Positions 25,587 through 33,848 of a DNA stretch of 64,000 nt are shown one piece after another. Numbering within the stretch: position 1 is the first letter of the stretch; every line of letters begins with the position of its first letter. The notes under the pieces were generated by a model, which did not search any database, was not told where the DNA came from, and was given only the letters and a program-made list of their open reading frames with translations. Made by a program: the position numbers and the translations under genes. The DNA lies in assembly GCA_020630875.1 (NCBI GenBank), contig JAHDIH010000004.1, positions 62,212 through 126,211 of the forward strand, read 5' to 3'. Origin of the DNA: Deltaproteobacteria bacterium (lineage in GTDB: Bacteria; Myxococcota_A; Polyangia; Haliangiales; Haliangiaceae).

Positions 25587-26428
25587 AGATTTCTGTATCG
25601 GTGATTCAATGTCACCTTCAAGGCGAATGGAGCGAAAACTACTCCCGGATAGAAGAACTTTGCCTGACCAAAAAGGTGACCAGTTTACCATCCATCATCT
25701 GCATCCCCGAACTTCCGGCAGGTACGTATTTCCCACAAACGCAAACTCCCGAGTGGTTCGAAACCGCGACAACACTTAAAGAAAGCCAGGTCGTAAGCGA
25801 CCTGCAAAAGCTTTCCAAACTCAGCAACTCGGTGATTCCAGCATCATTTTTTGAGCGGGACGGCAACGAGTATTTCAACAGCGTCGCCGTAATAGATTGC
25901 GGAGAAATTTTGGGAGTCTACAGAAAGACGCACATTCCTGATGGTCCAGGCTACCAAGAAAAGTACTATTTCACGCCCTCGCGAAATGGTTTCAAAGTCT
26001 GGAACACGTCCGCCGGCGTTATCGGAGTCGGTATCTGTTGGGACCAATGGTTTCCCGAATGCGCTCGAAGCATGGCGCTCATGGGGGCCGATGTATTGCT
26101 CTACCCTACGGCTATTGGCAGCGAGCCCGCTGAGCCTGGTCTAGATTCTCGCAAACCTTGGCAGCGAGTTATGCAAGGTCACGCGGTTGCAAACACCACG
26201 GTCATCGCTGCAGCAAATAGAATAGGAACCGAAGACGAAATAACCTTTTACGGGCAGTCGTTTATCGCTGATCAACAAGGCTCTCTGGTGGTGGAAGCAC
26301 ATGACAGCGAACTACTATGCAGCGTAGATTTCGACCTTAAAGAAATTCGTAAAGAGCGTGCCAGTTGGGGTTTCTTTAGGGACCGACGCCCTGAATACTA
26401 CAAACGACTAACCGAGGAATCATCATGA
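25583..26428 (+). CDS. aguB: N-carbamoylputrescine amidase
   Basis: Nitrilase-superfamily amidase that turns N-carbamoylputrescine into putrescine, CO2 and ammonia, the step after AguA. The catalytic triad is visible: Glu in CIPELPAG, Lys in YRKTHIPDGPGY and Cys in GVGICWDQWFPE. Length (281 residues) is normal. ATG 25583 sits in an ATGA overlap with the aguA stop, which fixes the start; an upstream in-frame ATG at 25547 lies inside aguA. The gene is coupled by another ATGA overlap to the enoyl-CoA hydratase gene. Confidence 0.94.
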   Translation: MKISVSVIQCHLQGEWSENYSRIEELCLTKKVTSLPSIICIPELPAGTYFPQTQTPEWFETATTLKESQVVSDLQKLSKLSNSVIPASFFERDGNEYFNSVAVIDCGEILGVYRKTHIPDGPGYQEKYYFTPSRNGFKVWNTSAGVIGVGICWDQWFPECARSMALMGADVLLYPTAIGSEPAEPGLDSRKPWQRVMQGHAVANTTVIAAANRIGTEDEITFYGQSFIADQQGSLVVEAHDSELLCSVDFDLKEIRKERASWGFFRDRRPEYYKRLTEESS

Positions 26429-27216
26429 GTAAAACACTAATTCACTATTCAACAGATTCAGGGGTGGCGACCATCGAGCTGCACAATCCGCCAGCCAATG
26501 CCTATTCTTATGAAATGTTTCGCCAGTTCGACGATGCCATTTTGCAAGCGAGAATGGATGCAGAAGTTCATGTCATTGTGATTCAGGGTAGTGGCGAAAA
26601 ATTCTTTTGTGCGGGCGCGGACATTTCGATGCTGACGTCGGTGACTCCCGAATTTAAATACTACTTTTGCATGCATGCCAACGAGACGTTGCTGAGGTTG
26701 GAAAATACACCAAAATTGGTGATAGCAGCGATAAGCGGTCACTGCGTTGGTGGAGGGCTTGAAGTAGCGCTGGCCGCAGACCTACGTATCGCCCAAGACG
26801 GAAGAGCAAAGTTTGGCCTTCCAGAGGTGGCGTTAGGTGTACTTCCGGGAACGGGTGGTACGCAACGGCTCACGCGGCTTCTTGGCAAGAACAAAGCTCT
26901 GGAGCTGATGTGCGAAGGAGAAAACTTCAGCGTAAAGACCGCCAAAGAACTAGGCATCATCAACAAAGTTGTTAGTGAAGACGATGACTTTACCAAAGCA
27001 ACCTCAGCTTATGCGCAAAGCTTCTGCCCTCCTAACAAAGCATCGCGAGCCGTGGGGATGATTAAACGTTCGGTGCTGGTAGGAGGAGACCTGTCTTTGG
27101 AAGCTGGGCTAGCGCTGGAGCGAGAGCTGCAACAACAACTTTTTACTTCCAGCGATGCCAAAGAAGGTATGGCTGCGTTCAAAGAAAAGCGAAAGTCTGA
27201 ATTTACCGGGCGCTAA
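26425..27216 (+). CDS. Enoyl-CoA hydratase/isomerase family protein
   Basis: Crotonase-fold enzyme of 263 residues. The oxyanion-hole segments FFCAGADISML and CVGGGLEVALAADLRIA, and LPEVALGVLPGTGGTQRL carrying the catalytic Glu, are all present, so it should hydrate enoyl-CoA esters. Being third in an aguAB operon through an ATGA overlap is unusual; a role in degrading a putrescine- or arginine-derived acyl-CoA is possible but speculative. Its last 107 bp are duplicated perfectly at 28791-28897, on the far side of the LRR gene, so this 3' end is a recombination junction. It ends TAA, whereas the duplicate ends TAG. Confidence 0.92.
   Translation: MSKTLIHYSTDSGVATIELHNPPANAYSYEMFRQFDDAILQARMDAEVHVIVIQGSGEKFFCAGADISMLTSVTPEFKYYFCMHANETLLRLENTPKLVIAAISGHCVGGGLEVALAADLRIAQDGRAKFGLPEVALGVLPGTGGTQRLTRLLGKNKALELMCEGENFSVKTAKELGIINKVVSEDDDFTKATSAYAQSFCPPNKASRAVGMIKRSVLVGGDLSLEAGLALERELQQQLFTSSDAKEGMAAFKEKRKSEFTGR
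27109..27215 (+). repeat. 107-bp perfect direct repeat, copy 1 (3' end of the hydratase gene)
   Basis: Bases 27109-27215 are identical to 28791-28897 at every position I compared. The bases just outside differ on both sides. The repeats enclose 1,575 bp that contain only the LRR lipoprotein gene, like a small inserted cassette that rebuilt the end of the gene it entered. Confidence 0.95.
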
Positions 27217-27306
27217 GATTATAGATTGCAGCCTAAAGTGGATTTACCCAGTTAGGCTGAACGAAGAAATAACGATAAGAGAATCCTAGCCCCAGCATCT
27301 GCACGC

Positions 27307-28773
27307 TCAGAAAGCTCGTTTCAAGAAAAACACATCTGGCCGAATCGCCTCTAGTTTCTCTTTGGCTTCTGGGCTCGCTTCAGACACCCTGACGAACTCC
27401 AACGACTTCACTTTTGACAAAGCTTGCGCGTGTTCTTGCTCTAGTTCTAAGCCTTGGAGTTCTAAACGTCGAAGCTCAGGCAAATTGCTAAGTGCCTCTA
27501 CGCCTTTCAGGGTAAGTTCCCCGCCCTGAAGGTAAAGAGACGTAAGACTCTTCGCTTTACTTCCCAATAACGTCAGCGTCCTTTCATTCGCGTTACTTAA
27601 TCCGAGAGATTTCAGCATAGCCAATCTCTTGAGACTATCAACTTGCCTTACAGTGCTTAATTCGGCGTATAGATGTTCCAATTTCTCGAGCCGATTGATA
27701 AGTGGAATGCTCTCATCTCCAATTTCATTGGAGAGAGAAAGACTGGTGAGTTGTTCGTTTTTTACCAGTTCTTTCAATCCACTTTGAGTCAGTTCTTGTG
27801 AAAAGTGCAAATTCACGAGTGGAAGTTTGTGGAACATGCCCAATTTCTTGATGGGAAAAGTTCGGGGAAGCAGCAACGTACGCAATTTTTGGCACTTGAG
27901 CAAGGGCTCAAAACCTGAGGGCGTCAAGTCTGCAAACCGCATATTAATGTATTCAATATTTTTCAGATTGCTCAGATGCTCTACTACGCGCATGTCGGCG
28001 TCACCAAAAAGTCTAAAAGTCTTTAACGCCGGAACCTGCGTTACCCCTTCTACACCTTTCATTTTCGCATTGTCAGAACCAATCAAAACTTCGCTGAGCT
28101 TTGGAAATGGGTGTGCTACCGCGACCTTAGGCCACTCATCTATCGCTGTACTCGCGACGGAGAGCGTGCGTAGGTTTGGCATTGTTGCGATTTTGTCAAG
28201 AACGTCTGGCTGGACGTCAGTGCCGTCCAGAATTAGCGACTGCACCATGCTCAATTGACCAAAGTGTTTCGCATGATCACTAGAAAATTTTTCGTTCTCA
28301 ATGAGTAAACCAACCAACGGTATTTCTTTGAGCATCGTAATATCAATGTTGGGATCTTTGATCCTTGCCATCGATAGGTGAGTCGGTTGTAGTTTTTTAA
28401 GACAATTCCAACTTTCGACAGATATGCTTTCTTCTGAAACCGGTGATATTGCAAAGTACTCCAAATGCGTCGGGTTTCTTAGCTTACACAAATCATCAGC
28501 CTCAACGATGATAGAAAGCGAACGCTCGTTGAGACTTGCTTTTTTTAATTCGCCATCATTGGCGATCTTGGTCGGAAATAAATCAACACCATGCTTTGGT
28601 ATAGTCCATGAGCTTACAAGCGGCCAGTGGACAATTTGATCATTTTCTGGCTTGAAAAACGATGCGCGAAGCTGTTTTTTTCGATCAACCTTAATTTTGG
28701 GCTCAGGAAGTCTTATTCTGTCATCACGAGTTGTACAAGACACTAACAGCAGAGCCAACAATAGATAATACAT
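27307..28773 (-). CDS. Leucine-rich-repeat lipoprotein
   Basis: 488 residues. Signal MYYLLLALLLVSC has a lipobox LVSC. From about residue 90 onward there are ~14 irregular leucine-rich repeats of 20-25 residues, such as LPNLRTLSVASTAIDEWP, LKNIEYINMRFADLTPSG, CQKLRTLLLPRTFPIKKL and LPELRRLELQGLELE, of the internalin/RNI-like protein-binding type. A role in surface binding is inferred. The gene is enclosed by the 107-bp direct repeat and runs opposite to the hydratase, so it looks like a recent insertion. A TACGCT hexamer ends 7 nt before the ATG. No transposase or integrase accompanies it. Confidence 0.85.
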   Translation of the reverse strand: MYYLLLALLLVSCTTRDDRIRLPEPKIKVDRKKQLRASFFKPENDQIVHWPLVSSWTIPKHGVDLFPTKIANDGELKKASLNERSLSIIVEADDLCKLRNPTHLEYFAISPVSEESISVESWNCLKKLQPTHLSMARIKDPNIDITMLKEIPLVGLLIENEKFSSDHAKHFGQLSMVQSLILDGTDVQPDVLDKIATMPNLRTLSVASTAIDEWPKVAVAHPFPKLSEVLIGSDNAKMKGVEGVTQVPALKTFRLFGDADMRVVEHLSNLKNIEYINMRFADLTPSGFEPLLKCQKLRTLLLPRTFPIKKLGMFHKLPLVNLHFSQELTQSGLKELVKNEQLTSLSLSNEIGDESIPLINRLEKLEHLYAELSTVRQVDSLKRLAMLKSLGLSNANERTLTLLGSKAKSLTSLYLQGGELTLKGVEALSNLPELRRLELQGLELEQEHAQALSKVKSLEFVRVSEASPEAKEKLEAIRPDVFFLKRAF

Positions 28774-28790
28774 ATTATTAGCGTAGCAGA

Positions 28791-28898
28791 CTAGCGCTGG
28801 AGCGAGAGCTGCAACAACAACTTTTTACTTCCAGCGATGCCAAAGAAGGTATGGCTGCGTTCAAAGAAAAGCGAAAGTCTGAATTTACCGGGCGCTAG
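28791..28898 (+). pseudogene. Duplicated 3' fragment of the enoyl-CoA hydratase gene (repeat copy 2)
   Basis: A 107-bp copy of the hydratase 3' end, still in frame to a TAG stop (28896-28898), encoding the last ~35 residues only. It lies between the LRR gene start and, 2 bp beyond, the stop codon of the convergent beta-barrel gene. It is probably the original gene end, left behind when the LRR segment was inserted together with a second copy. Perfect identity implies a recent event or gene conversion. Confidence 0.85.
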
Positions 28899-28899
28899 T

Positions 28900-29373
28900 T
28901 CAAAATACGTACGCCAGGCGAAAAGAGAACTCGATGAAACCTGCGCCCGTAGTTTGCCCGACTGATGCTCGAATAACTCCTTCGAATTTCTCATCAAACC
29001 TTGCGCCCAACTGTCCCCCATAGTCTACGTGCAATTGAGTAGAATAGCGCCCTACCGGACGGCGCCCCCCTAGGTGCCCACCAAGGATTACGGGGCTATT
29101 GAAAAGCAAATCCATGAATATACCAGCGCCACCAGCTAGTTGCCAACTTTGTCCTTCGGCCCTCCCGGCACCTATGTGTGCTTCAGCGCTCAAGAGTCCG
29201 AACTTGTCGACTTCAACCTTGTACGACAGCGCGCTCTGTCGAACCCCACTGGCGTGATAAGAGTCAATTGGCAATATAGCCCCTAGAGATAGCTGGGGGC
29301 CAACTGACATTCGCCTTTCAGCAATTGTAGGTCGGGGTAAAAAGACAACCAAGATAATTAACATGCGAAGCAT
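28900..29373 (-). CDS. Small outer-membrane beta-barrel protein
   Basis: About 157 residues with a signal peptide (MLRMLIILVVFLPRPTIA) and alternating amphipathic strands: MSVGPQLSLGAILP, YKVEVDKFGLLSAEAHIG, LGGHLGGRRPVGRYSTQLHVDYGGQLGARF and a C-terminal FIEFSFRLAYVF ending in Phe, the outer-membrane assembly signal. It is paralogous to the broken gene just upstream. Start: ATG 29373 is 7 nt after TACATT (29380-29385), with TTGAGT 18 nt further up; a GTG two codons earlier is also in frame. Function unknown; porin-like or structural. Confidence 0.78.
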   Translation of the reverse strand: MLRMLIILVVFLPRPTIAERRMSVGPQLSLGAILPIDSYHASGVRQSALSYKVEVDKFGLLSAEAHIGAGRAEGQSWQLAGGAGIFMDLLFNSPVILGGHLGGRRPVGRYSTQLHVDYGGQLGARFDEKFEGVIRASVGQTTGAGFIEFSFRLAYVF

Positions 29374-29495
29374 CCGCACAATGTATCAATCAAGTGTCCG
29401 CGAACTCAACGAAGAATAGATTGACCGCCCGGTCTGTGTGACATTCTTCTCATTGCCCCAACGTTACGACGTAGACTAGGACAACAAAAGTCACT

Positions 29496-29971
29496 CTAAA
29501 ATACTTTGGCTACCCGAAGCGAAATTTCTACAAAACCAACGGTGCCATCGAGGTCATCGTTGTAACTACCAACCGAGAATCGGGATAAAACTTCTAACTT
29601 TTCCGCGAATCGATAGCCGAGTTGACCTCCATACTCTAAATGCCAATGGTCGCTGTAGAATCCCATAGGAAGTCGGGCTCCCGCGTGACCACCTAGGATA
29701 AACGGAAACTGGAAAAATGCGTCCACAGCAATCCCACCTCCCAACGTAGACTGGGTAGTTGTATCCGCCACTCCTACCCAAGGAAAGCCTCAGCACTTAC
29801 GATTCCAAAAGGATCGAGCTCAGACTTAAAAGTAATCAGAGCGTGTGAATAACTATTGCTTCGATAGCCATGTTGAAAACCTAACGCCAGTTGGCCTCCT
29901 ACGGACATGCGACGTTCGGCAACGGAAGTAAGAGGAACAAGAAGCGACAACAGCAAGAAGACGCGGTGCAT
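29496..29971 (-). pseudogene. Frameshifted paralogue of the small beta-barrel protein
   Basis: Two adjacent frames together rebuild a paralogue of the downstream barrel. The first begins MHRVFLLLSLLVPLTSVAERRMSVGG and ends FGIVSAEAFLG; the second continues VADTTTQSTLGGG and ends VEISLRVAKVF. They meet near 29771-29785, where one extra G in the run GGGTAGG would restore a continuous frame (FLGVGVADTTT), so a single-base deletion is the simplest cause. The promoter in front is intact, implying recent decay. A sequencing error would produce the same picture. Confidence 0.8.
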
Positions 29972-29977
29972 GCCATT

Positions 29978-30006
29978 CGTATAGGAGACCGGAGTCAGAT
30001 TATCAA
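29978..30006 (-). promoter_or_regulatory. Intact leaderless promoter of the frameshifted barrel gene
   Basis: Minus-strand TTGATA (30006-30001), a 17-nt spacer and TATACG (29983-29978), which ends 7 nt before ATG 29971. Confidence 0.65.
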
Positions 30007-30109
30007 GCACCTGACAATTAACTGTGCGAAATGCACAGTCACGACTAAGTCAAAACGTTGTCGATCTGAACACTCGCTTCGACGGCAACTCGTTAATCAA
30101 TTGGAATGC

Positions 30110-31024
30110 TCATGATTTCTGCCATGCTTCGCAACGTTTAACTTGCGTTTTAAAAGCAGCCGCTATCGCCTGGTCAACTACTCGTACTCTAGATGGTAGG
30201 TATTGATGACTCGGAAAGACGGCGTGAATCGCAATGGCACCACAGGTGTAATCTGGAAGTACGTGAAGAAGTCGACCGCCTTCTAGATCATCGATTACAT
30301 CGAACAAACTTTTTCGGGCGATTCCTTGCCCTGAAATTGCCCACTGACGTGCCAAATACCCGTCACCACACAACGAACTTTCTATCGTCACCAGCTCTGA
30401 TTTGTCGTTGCGTTGCAACGTCCACGACTTTTCTGGATAATCTGAAAGCTGCAGCGTCAAGAGTTTGTGTTTCTTCAAGTCTTTTGGCGTCTTTGGGGGG
30501 CCGTGCTTTTCAAGATAAGAAGGAGCAGCAACTAGTACACTTTGACATTGAGCCAACTTGCGTGCCATTAGGGAACTGTCTTTCATCGAACCATATCGGA
30601 TTGCCATATCGATAGCATTACGTCGAATAGGCTGAACGATATCACTCGAGTGAACAATCAGTCGTAATCTCGGATGCTCTAGGGCAACGGAAGCAATCAC
30701 TGGTGCCAATGGTCCGTAGGTGGTGTCCGCCGGTGCAGACAAATTGACTGTGCCAGTAATTTCGTCATCTTCTCCTTGGATTTCTTCAAGCGTCCTTCGC
30801 CACCTATGCAGCACATCTCGGCAGCCATCAATTACGGCGAGTCCTTCATTGGTAATATGAATAGAACGAGTCGTACGTTCAAAAATACGAACGTCTATCG
30901 CACGCTCGATACGACTGACGGTAGAGCTCACTGACGCAGGCGTTTGCTCTAACTGCGCGGCAGCACGTGTCATTGAGCCTGTCTCTGCAACCCGAACGAG
31001 TAGTTCCATCTCTGCAATCTTCAC
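30110..31024 (-). CDS. LysR-family transcriptional regulator
   Basis: 304 residues with the LysR N-terminal winged helix (MELLVRVAETGSMTRAAAQLEQTPASVSSTVSRIE, residues ~6-40, then VRIFERTTRSIHIT) and an effector-binding domain of the AaeR/CrgA subgroup (GTVNLSAPADTTYGPLAPVIASV, DMAIRYGSMKDSSLMARKLA). It is divergent from the oxygenase-SDR-oxygenase genes and probably regulates them; a T-N11-A palindrome lies between. The GTG start is 7 nt after GATAAT with TTGGAA 18 nt further up, so its mRNA is predicted to be leaderless. The effector is unknown. Confidence 0.92.
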   Translation of the reverse strand: MKIAEMELLVRVAETGSMTRAAAQLEQTPASVSSTVSRIERAIDVRIFERTTRSIHITNEGLAVIDGCRDVLHRWRRTLEEIQGEDDEITGTVNLSAPADTTYGPLAPVIASVALEHPRLRLIVHSSDIVQPIRRNAIDMAIRYGSMKDSSLMARKLAQCQSVLVAAPSYLEKHGPPKTPKDLKKHKLLTLQLSDYPEKSWTLQRNDKSELVTIESSLCGDGYLARQWAISGQGIARKSLFDVIDDLEGGRLLHVLPDYTCGAIAIHAVFPSHQYLPSRVRVVDQAIAAAFKTQVKRCEAWQKS

Positions 31025-31030
31025 CCACTT

Positions 31031-31060
31031 ATTATCAACAAACTGTTACAAGTGTTCCAA
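31031..31060 (-). promoter_or_regulatory. Promoter of the LysR gene
   Basis: Minus-strand TTGGAA (31060-31055), an 18-nt spacer, GATAAT (31036-31031), then GTG 31024 after the standard 7-nt offset. Confidence 0.6.
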
Positions 31061-31135
31061 TAGCAGAGAGCTTTAAATTACTAAAACCGCTGGTATAGTC
31101 ACATGAGACGTCGGACATAAGAACGCCCTTATAGA

Positions 31136-31160
31136 GATTGTTAAGCATAATCAAACAATC
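31136..31160 (+). promoter_or_regulatory. Candidate LysR operator
   Basis: GATTGTT, 11 nt, AACAATC: a perfect 7-bp inverted repeat with the T-N11-A spacing of LysR boxes. It lies 41 bp before the oxygenase ATG and ~110 bp from the LysR start, the position expected for control of the rightward genes. Confidence 0.65.
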
Positions 31161-31200
31161 GTTTCTTGCGTCATCCGCCTAACCATACATGGAGAGAATA

Positions 31201-31977
31201 ATGCCTACGGCAATCGTCAACTATCATATTAAAAGTGCAGAACGCCAAGCGTTTCAGATCGACGCCGGTGGTGTGATTGGGGCTCTCATCGCTCCTGTGC
31301 TCGTACCAACCAAAGTTGATGTTCTCGATGAAAGAAGTCATGAGGTCCCTGTCACGTTTGCAAAAGACAGTGTTGGTTTCACGTTCTTTCCCACGCAAGT
31401 TAAAGCATTCAACAATAATACGGATTGGAACTACAACTACAACAAGGAACTGCAGCAGCTCCTGAAGAATGAAGTGAGAGCTAAGGAGGTCGTTGTCTTC
31501 GATCATACCTTGCGGATCGATGATGAGACATCTGATCGCCAACCGGCACGTAACGTTCACAGTGACTACAGCGCAGCCGGAGCGAAGCAACGAGTCAAAG
31601 ACATTCTTGGGGAAGCTCGTGCCATTGAGTGGAGTACAGGTGACTACGCATTCATCAACATCTGGCGGCCAGTAGAATCAACTATTCTTAGTGCGCCGTT
31701 AGGGTTTGTTCTACCTTCCACAGTAAGAGATGAAGACTGGTTAGAAATCGACTTAGTTTACCCCAATCGTACCGGTCAAATCATGGGACTCGTAAGTCGA
31801 GACACCCACCAGTGGATCTATCGTTCGGAAATGACTACTGATGAAGTCGCGTACTTTAACATCTACGACAGCAGTGGAAAAGCTTCGGTAGCTCATAGCG
31901 CGCTCGACTTAATAGAAAGCCCTAGAAAAAGTACTGTCAGAACAAGTCTCGAAAGCCGTACATTAGTACGTTACTGA
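31201..31977 (+). CDS. CmcJ/NvfI (GA4-desaturase-like) non-haem iron oxygenase
   Basis: 258-residue protein resembling the CmcJ/NvfI family of Fe(II)/2-oxoglutarate enzymes that act in cephamycin, meroterpenoid and related pathways. The family layout is visible: ARNVHSDYSAAGAKQRV (His120-x-Asp122 metal pair), INIWRP, a DLVYPNRTGQIMGLV segment, WIYRSEMTTDEVAYFNIYDS, AHSALDL (His232) and a terminal RTSLESRTLVRY. The start is ATG 31201, preceded by GGAGAG; an ATG at 31189 also lies in frame. It heads a rightward SDR/oxygenase set opposite the LysR gene. The substrate is unknown; an oxidative tailoring or detoxification role is inferred. Confidence 0.75.
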   Translation: MPTAIVNYHIKSAERQAFQIDAGGVIGALIAPVLVPTKVDVLDERSHEVPVTFAKDSVGFTFFPTQVKAFNNNTDWNYNYNKELQQLLKNEVRAKEVVVFDHTLRIDDETSDRQPARNVHSDYSAAGAKQRVKDILGEARAIEWSTGDYAFINIWRPVESTILSAPLGFVLPSTVRDEDWLEIDLVYPNRTGQIMGLVSRDTHQWIYRSEMTTDEVAYFNIYDSSGKASVAHSALDLIESPRKSTVRTSLESRTLVRY

Positions 31978-32009
31978 GCAACCCATAACTACACTCAAAG
32001 GAAATGCAT

Positions 32010-32801
32010 ATGACACCCAAAACAATTCTAATCACCGGCTCTACCGACGGCATTGGTTTACTCACCGCGAAAAAACTCGCAGCACTAGGCCACCAAGTTA
32101 TTCTCCATGGCAGAACCCCATCCAAACTCACCACCGCCCAACAAACTGTGGGAGGTGCCCCAGATGGTTTGATAGCGGATCTTTCCATACTAGAGGACGT
32201 CGTTTCAATGGCCCAAAAGTTAAAAGAGAAGTACTCGCAATTGGATGTGCTGATTAATAACGCAGGGGTACTAAAAACTGCAAACACAAAAACAACGACG
32301 GGGCTTGATATCCGTTTCGTCGTTAACACTATTGCTCCATACGTTTTAACGAGACAGCTATTGTCCATCATTCCGGAAAATGGACGAATCGTAAACTTGT
32401 CCTCGGCCGCCCAAGCAAGAGTCGACTCTAGTGCCATAAGAGGACACTCGGCCCTTGATGACATGAACGCGTATTCACAGAGTAAACTCGCGCTAACCGT
32501 CTGGTCTCAGATTTTGGCCAAAGAACTTTCTGCAGGCCCCACCGTGGTTGCGATCAACCCCGGCTCCCTTTTGGCATCGAAAATGGTAAAGGAAGGATTC
32601 AGTATTCCCGGAAAAGACTTAAGCATCGGCGCAGATATTCTCTGTGAGGCAGCAATCGGCACGTCTTTCGCTAACGCTTCTGGAAAATACTTCGACAACG
32701 ACTCAAAGCAATTTGCCGCACCAAACATTGCCGCCGCGGACGACCAGCATAACAGCGCAATAATGGAAGCGATCAAGGAACTGGCCGGCGAGCATCTGTA
32801 A
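32010..32801 (+). CDS. Short-chain dehydrogenase/reductase
   Basis: NAD(P)-dependent SDR of 263 residues. The cofactor loop TGSTDGIG, the NNAG motif (LINNAGVL), the catalytic Ser in VNLSSAAQ and the YSQSK catalytic Tyr/Lys pair are present, close to retinol-dehydrogenase/WW-domain-oxidoreductase-type SDRs. HGRTP after the second strand suggests NADPH use. The start is ATG 32010, six nt after an AAAGGAA Shine-Dalgarno sequence. It follows the CmcJ-like gene by 32 bp and precedes the second oxygenase, so the three likely work on the same metabolite. Confidence 0.92.
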   Translation: MTPKTILITGSTDGIGLLTAKKLAALGHQVILHGRTPSKLTTAQQTVGGAPDGLIADLSILEDVVSMAQKLKEKYSQLDVLINNAGVLKTANTKTTTGLDIRFVVNTIAPYVLTRQLLSIIPENGRIVNLSSAAQARVDSSAIRGHSALDDMNAYSQSKLALTVWSQILAKELSAGPTVVAINPGSLLASKMVKEGFSIPGKDLSIGADILCEAAIGTSFANASGKYFDNDSKQFAAPNIAAADDQHNSAIMEAIKELAGEHL

Positions 32802-32867
32802 TGCCGGCTCTACCGTTAACGTAAAAATCCCCCACCCGACTTTCCAAAAGAACAAAAGGTACGAACT

Positions 32868-33776
32868 ATGTCAGATCACCTAAAGCAAGCACGAGAGCTA
32901 CCCCTTCCATCCAGAGAAGCGATGCTTCACCGAGCGCCCTCCGCACGGCGCTTTTGGAATGATAATAGAGAACTACTTGCAAACGCTTGGGCCGAGTGGG
33001 AACAGAGCGAAAAGGAAAATCTCCCAACTCTTGACGAATCTCTACTTGATGCCAGTCTCCGCACCTCCGTCACACAGTCCTGGAGCGATCCCAACAAGGA
33101 GTCATTGGTAGAAAGTTTATGGGAAGAAGTAATTCCTAACGTCTTCCAATGTCAGTTTTTCCAACCAGATAGAATTGCTGAACTACGGAGCTACCTAAAT
33201 CAAGTTTGGAATGCAAATATTCCGTTACGCCCACCTTATGGTATTGTACTGAATCGTGGAGGTGCAATGCTGGATAGTCGTTCAGAAGGCTATCTTGGTG
33301 CTCCGGGATTCCAGGGTTTCTACAGAGATCTACTGGATCGATATATGCGCCCCATTGCCCGTCTTTTGTTCCCTGAAATCATGGGATACGATAATCAAAC
33401 TTTCGGCTTTTCGATTCGCTATCAGCCCACTACGGATACGTCAATCCGACCACATACCGACGCTTCATCTGTAACATTGAACGTCAACCTTAACCTTCCG
33501 GACGAAGATTTTTCAGGATCAGCGGTGACGTTCTTCGAGAGGTCTACTGGCCGCGCTTACGACTTAGTATTCAAACCAGGCATGGCCGTCATTCATCGCG
33601 GAAACGTTGCACATGCTGCTCAGCCCATTGAGTCGGGTGAACGGACCAATTTCGTTTTATGGCTATATGGAGAGCACGGTCGTCTTCCTCCTCAGGGAGT
33701 TGAACGCGTTGCCATTGACGCGAGAGAAAGATGGATCGTGCCTACCGCGTTAAGCGACAAATTCGCTCCGTTCTGA
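32868..33776 (+). CDS. 2-oxoglutarate/Fe(II)-dependent oxygenase
   Basis: 302-residue cytosolic oxygenase with a C-terminal double-stranded beta-helix. The metal triad reads PHTDAS (His196, Asp198) and AHAAQP (His249), and Arg259 in GERTNFVLW is placed to bind 2-oxoglutarate. The SVTLNVNLNLPDEDFSGSAVTFFE stretch is typical of prolyl-4-hydroxylase-like domains. The N-terminal ~120 residues are not recognised. AAAAGG provides a Shine-Dalgarno before ATG 32868. It is the third gene in the LysR-linked cluster, giving two different iron oxygenases around one SDR. Substrate unknown. Confidence 0.82.
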   Translation: MSDHLKQARELPLPSREAMLHRAPSARRFWNDNRELLANAWAEWEQSEKENLPTLDESLLDASLRTSVTQSWSDPNKESLVESLWEEVIPNVFQCQFFQPDRIAELRSYLNQVWNANIPLRPPYGIVLNRGGAMLDSRSEGYLGAPGFQGFYRDLLDRYMRPIARLLFPEIMGYDNQTFGFSIRYQPTTDTSIRPHTDASSVTLNVNLNLPDEDFSGSAVTFFERSTGRAYDLVFKPGMAVIHRGNVAHAAQPIESGERTNFVLWLYGEHGRLPPQGVERVAIDARERWIVPTALSDKFAPF

Positions 33777-33848
33777 GAATACAGCACAGACAATAACCGG
33801 ATAAGACCGATCATCGGCAGCTGGCAACCCACCTTGAACCGTTACAAA

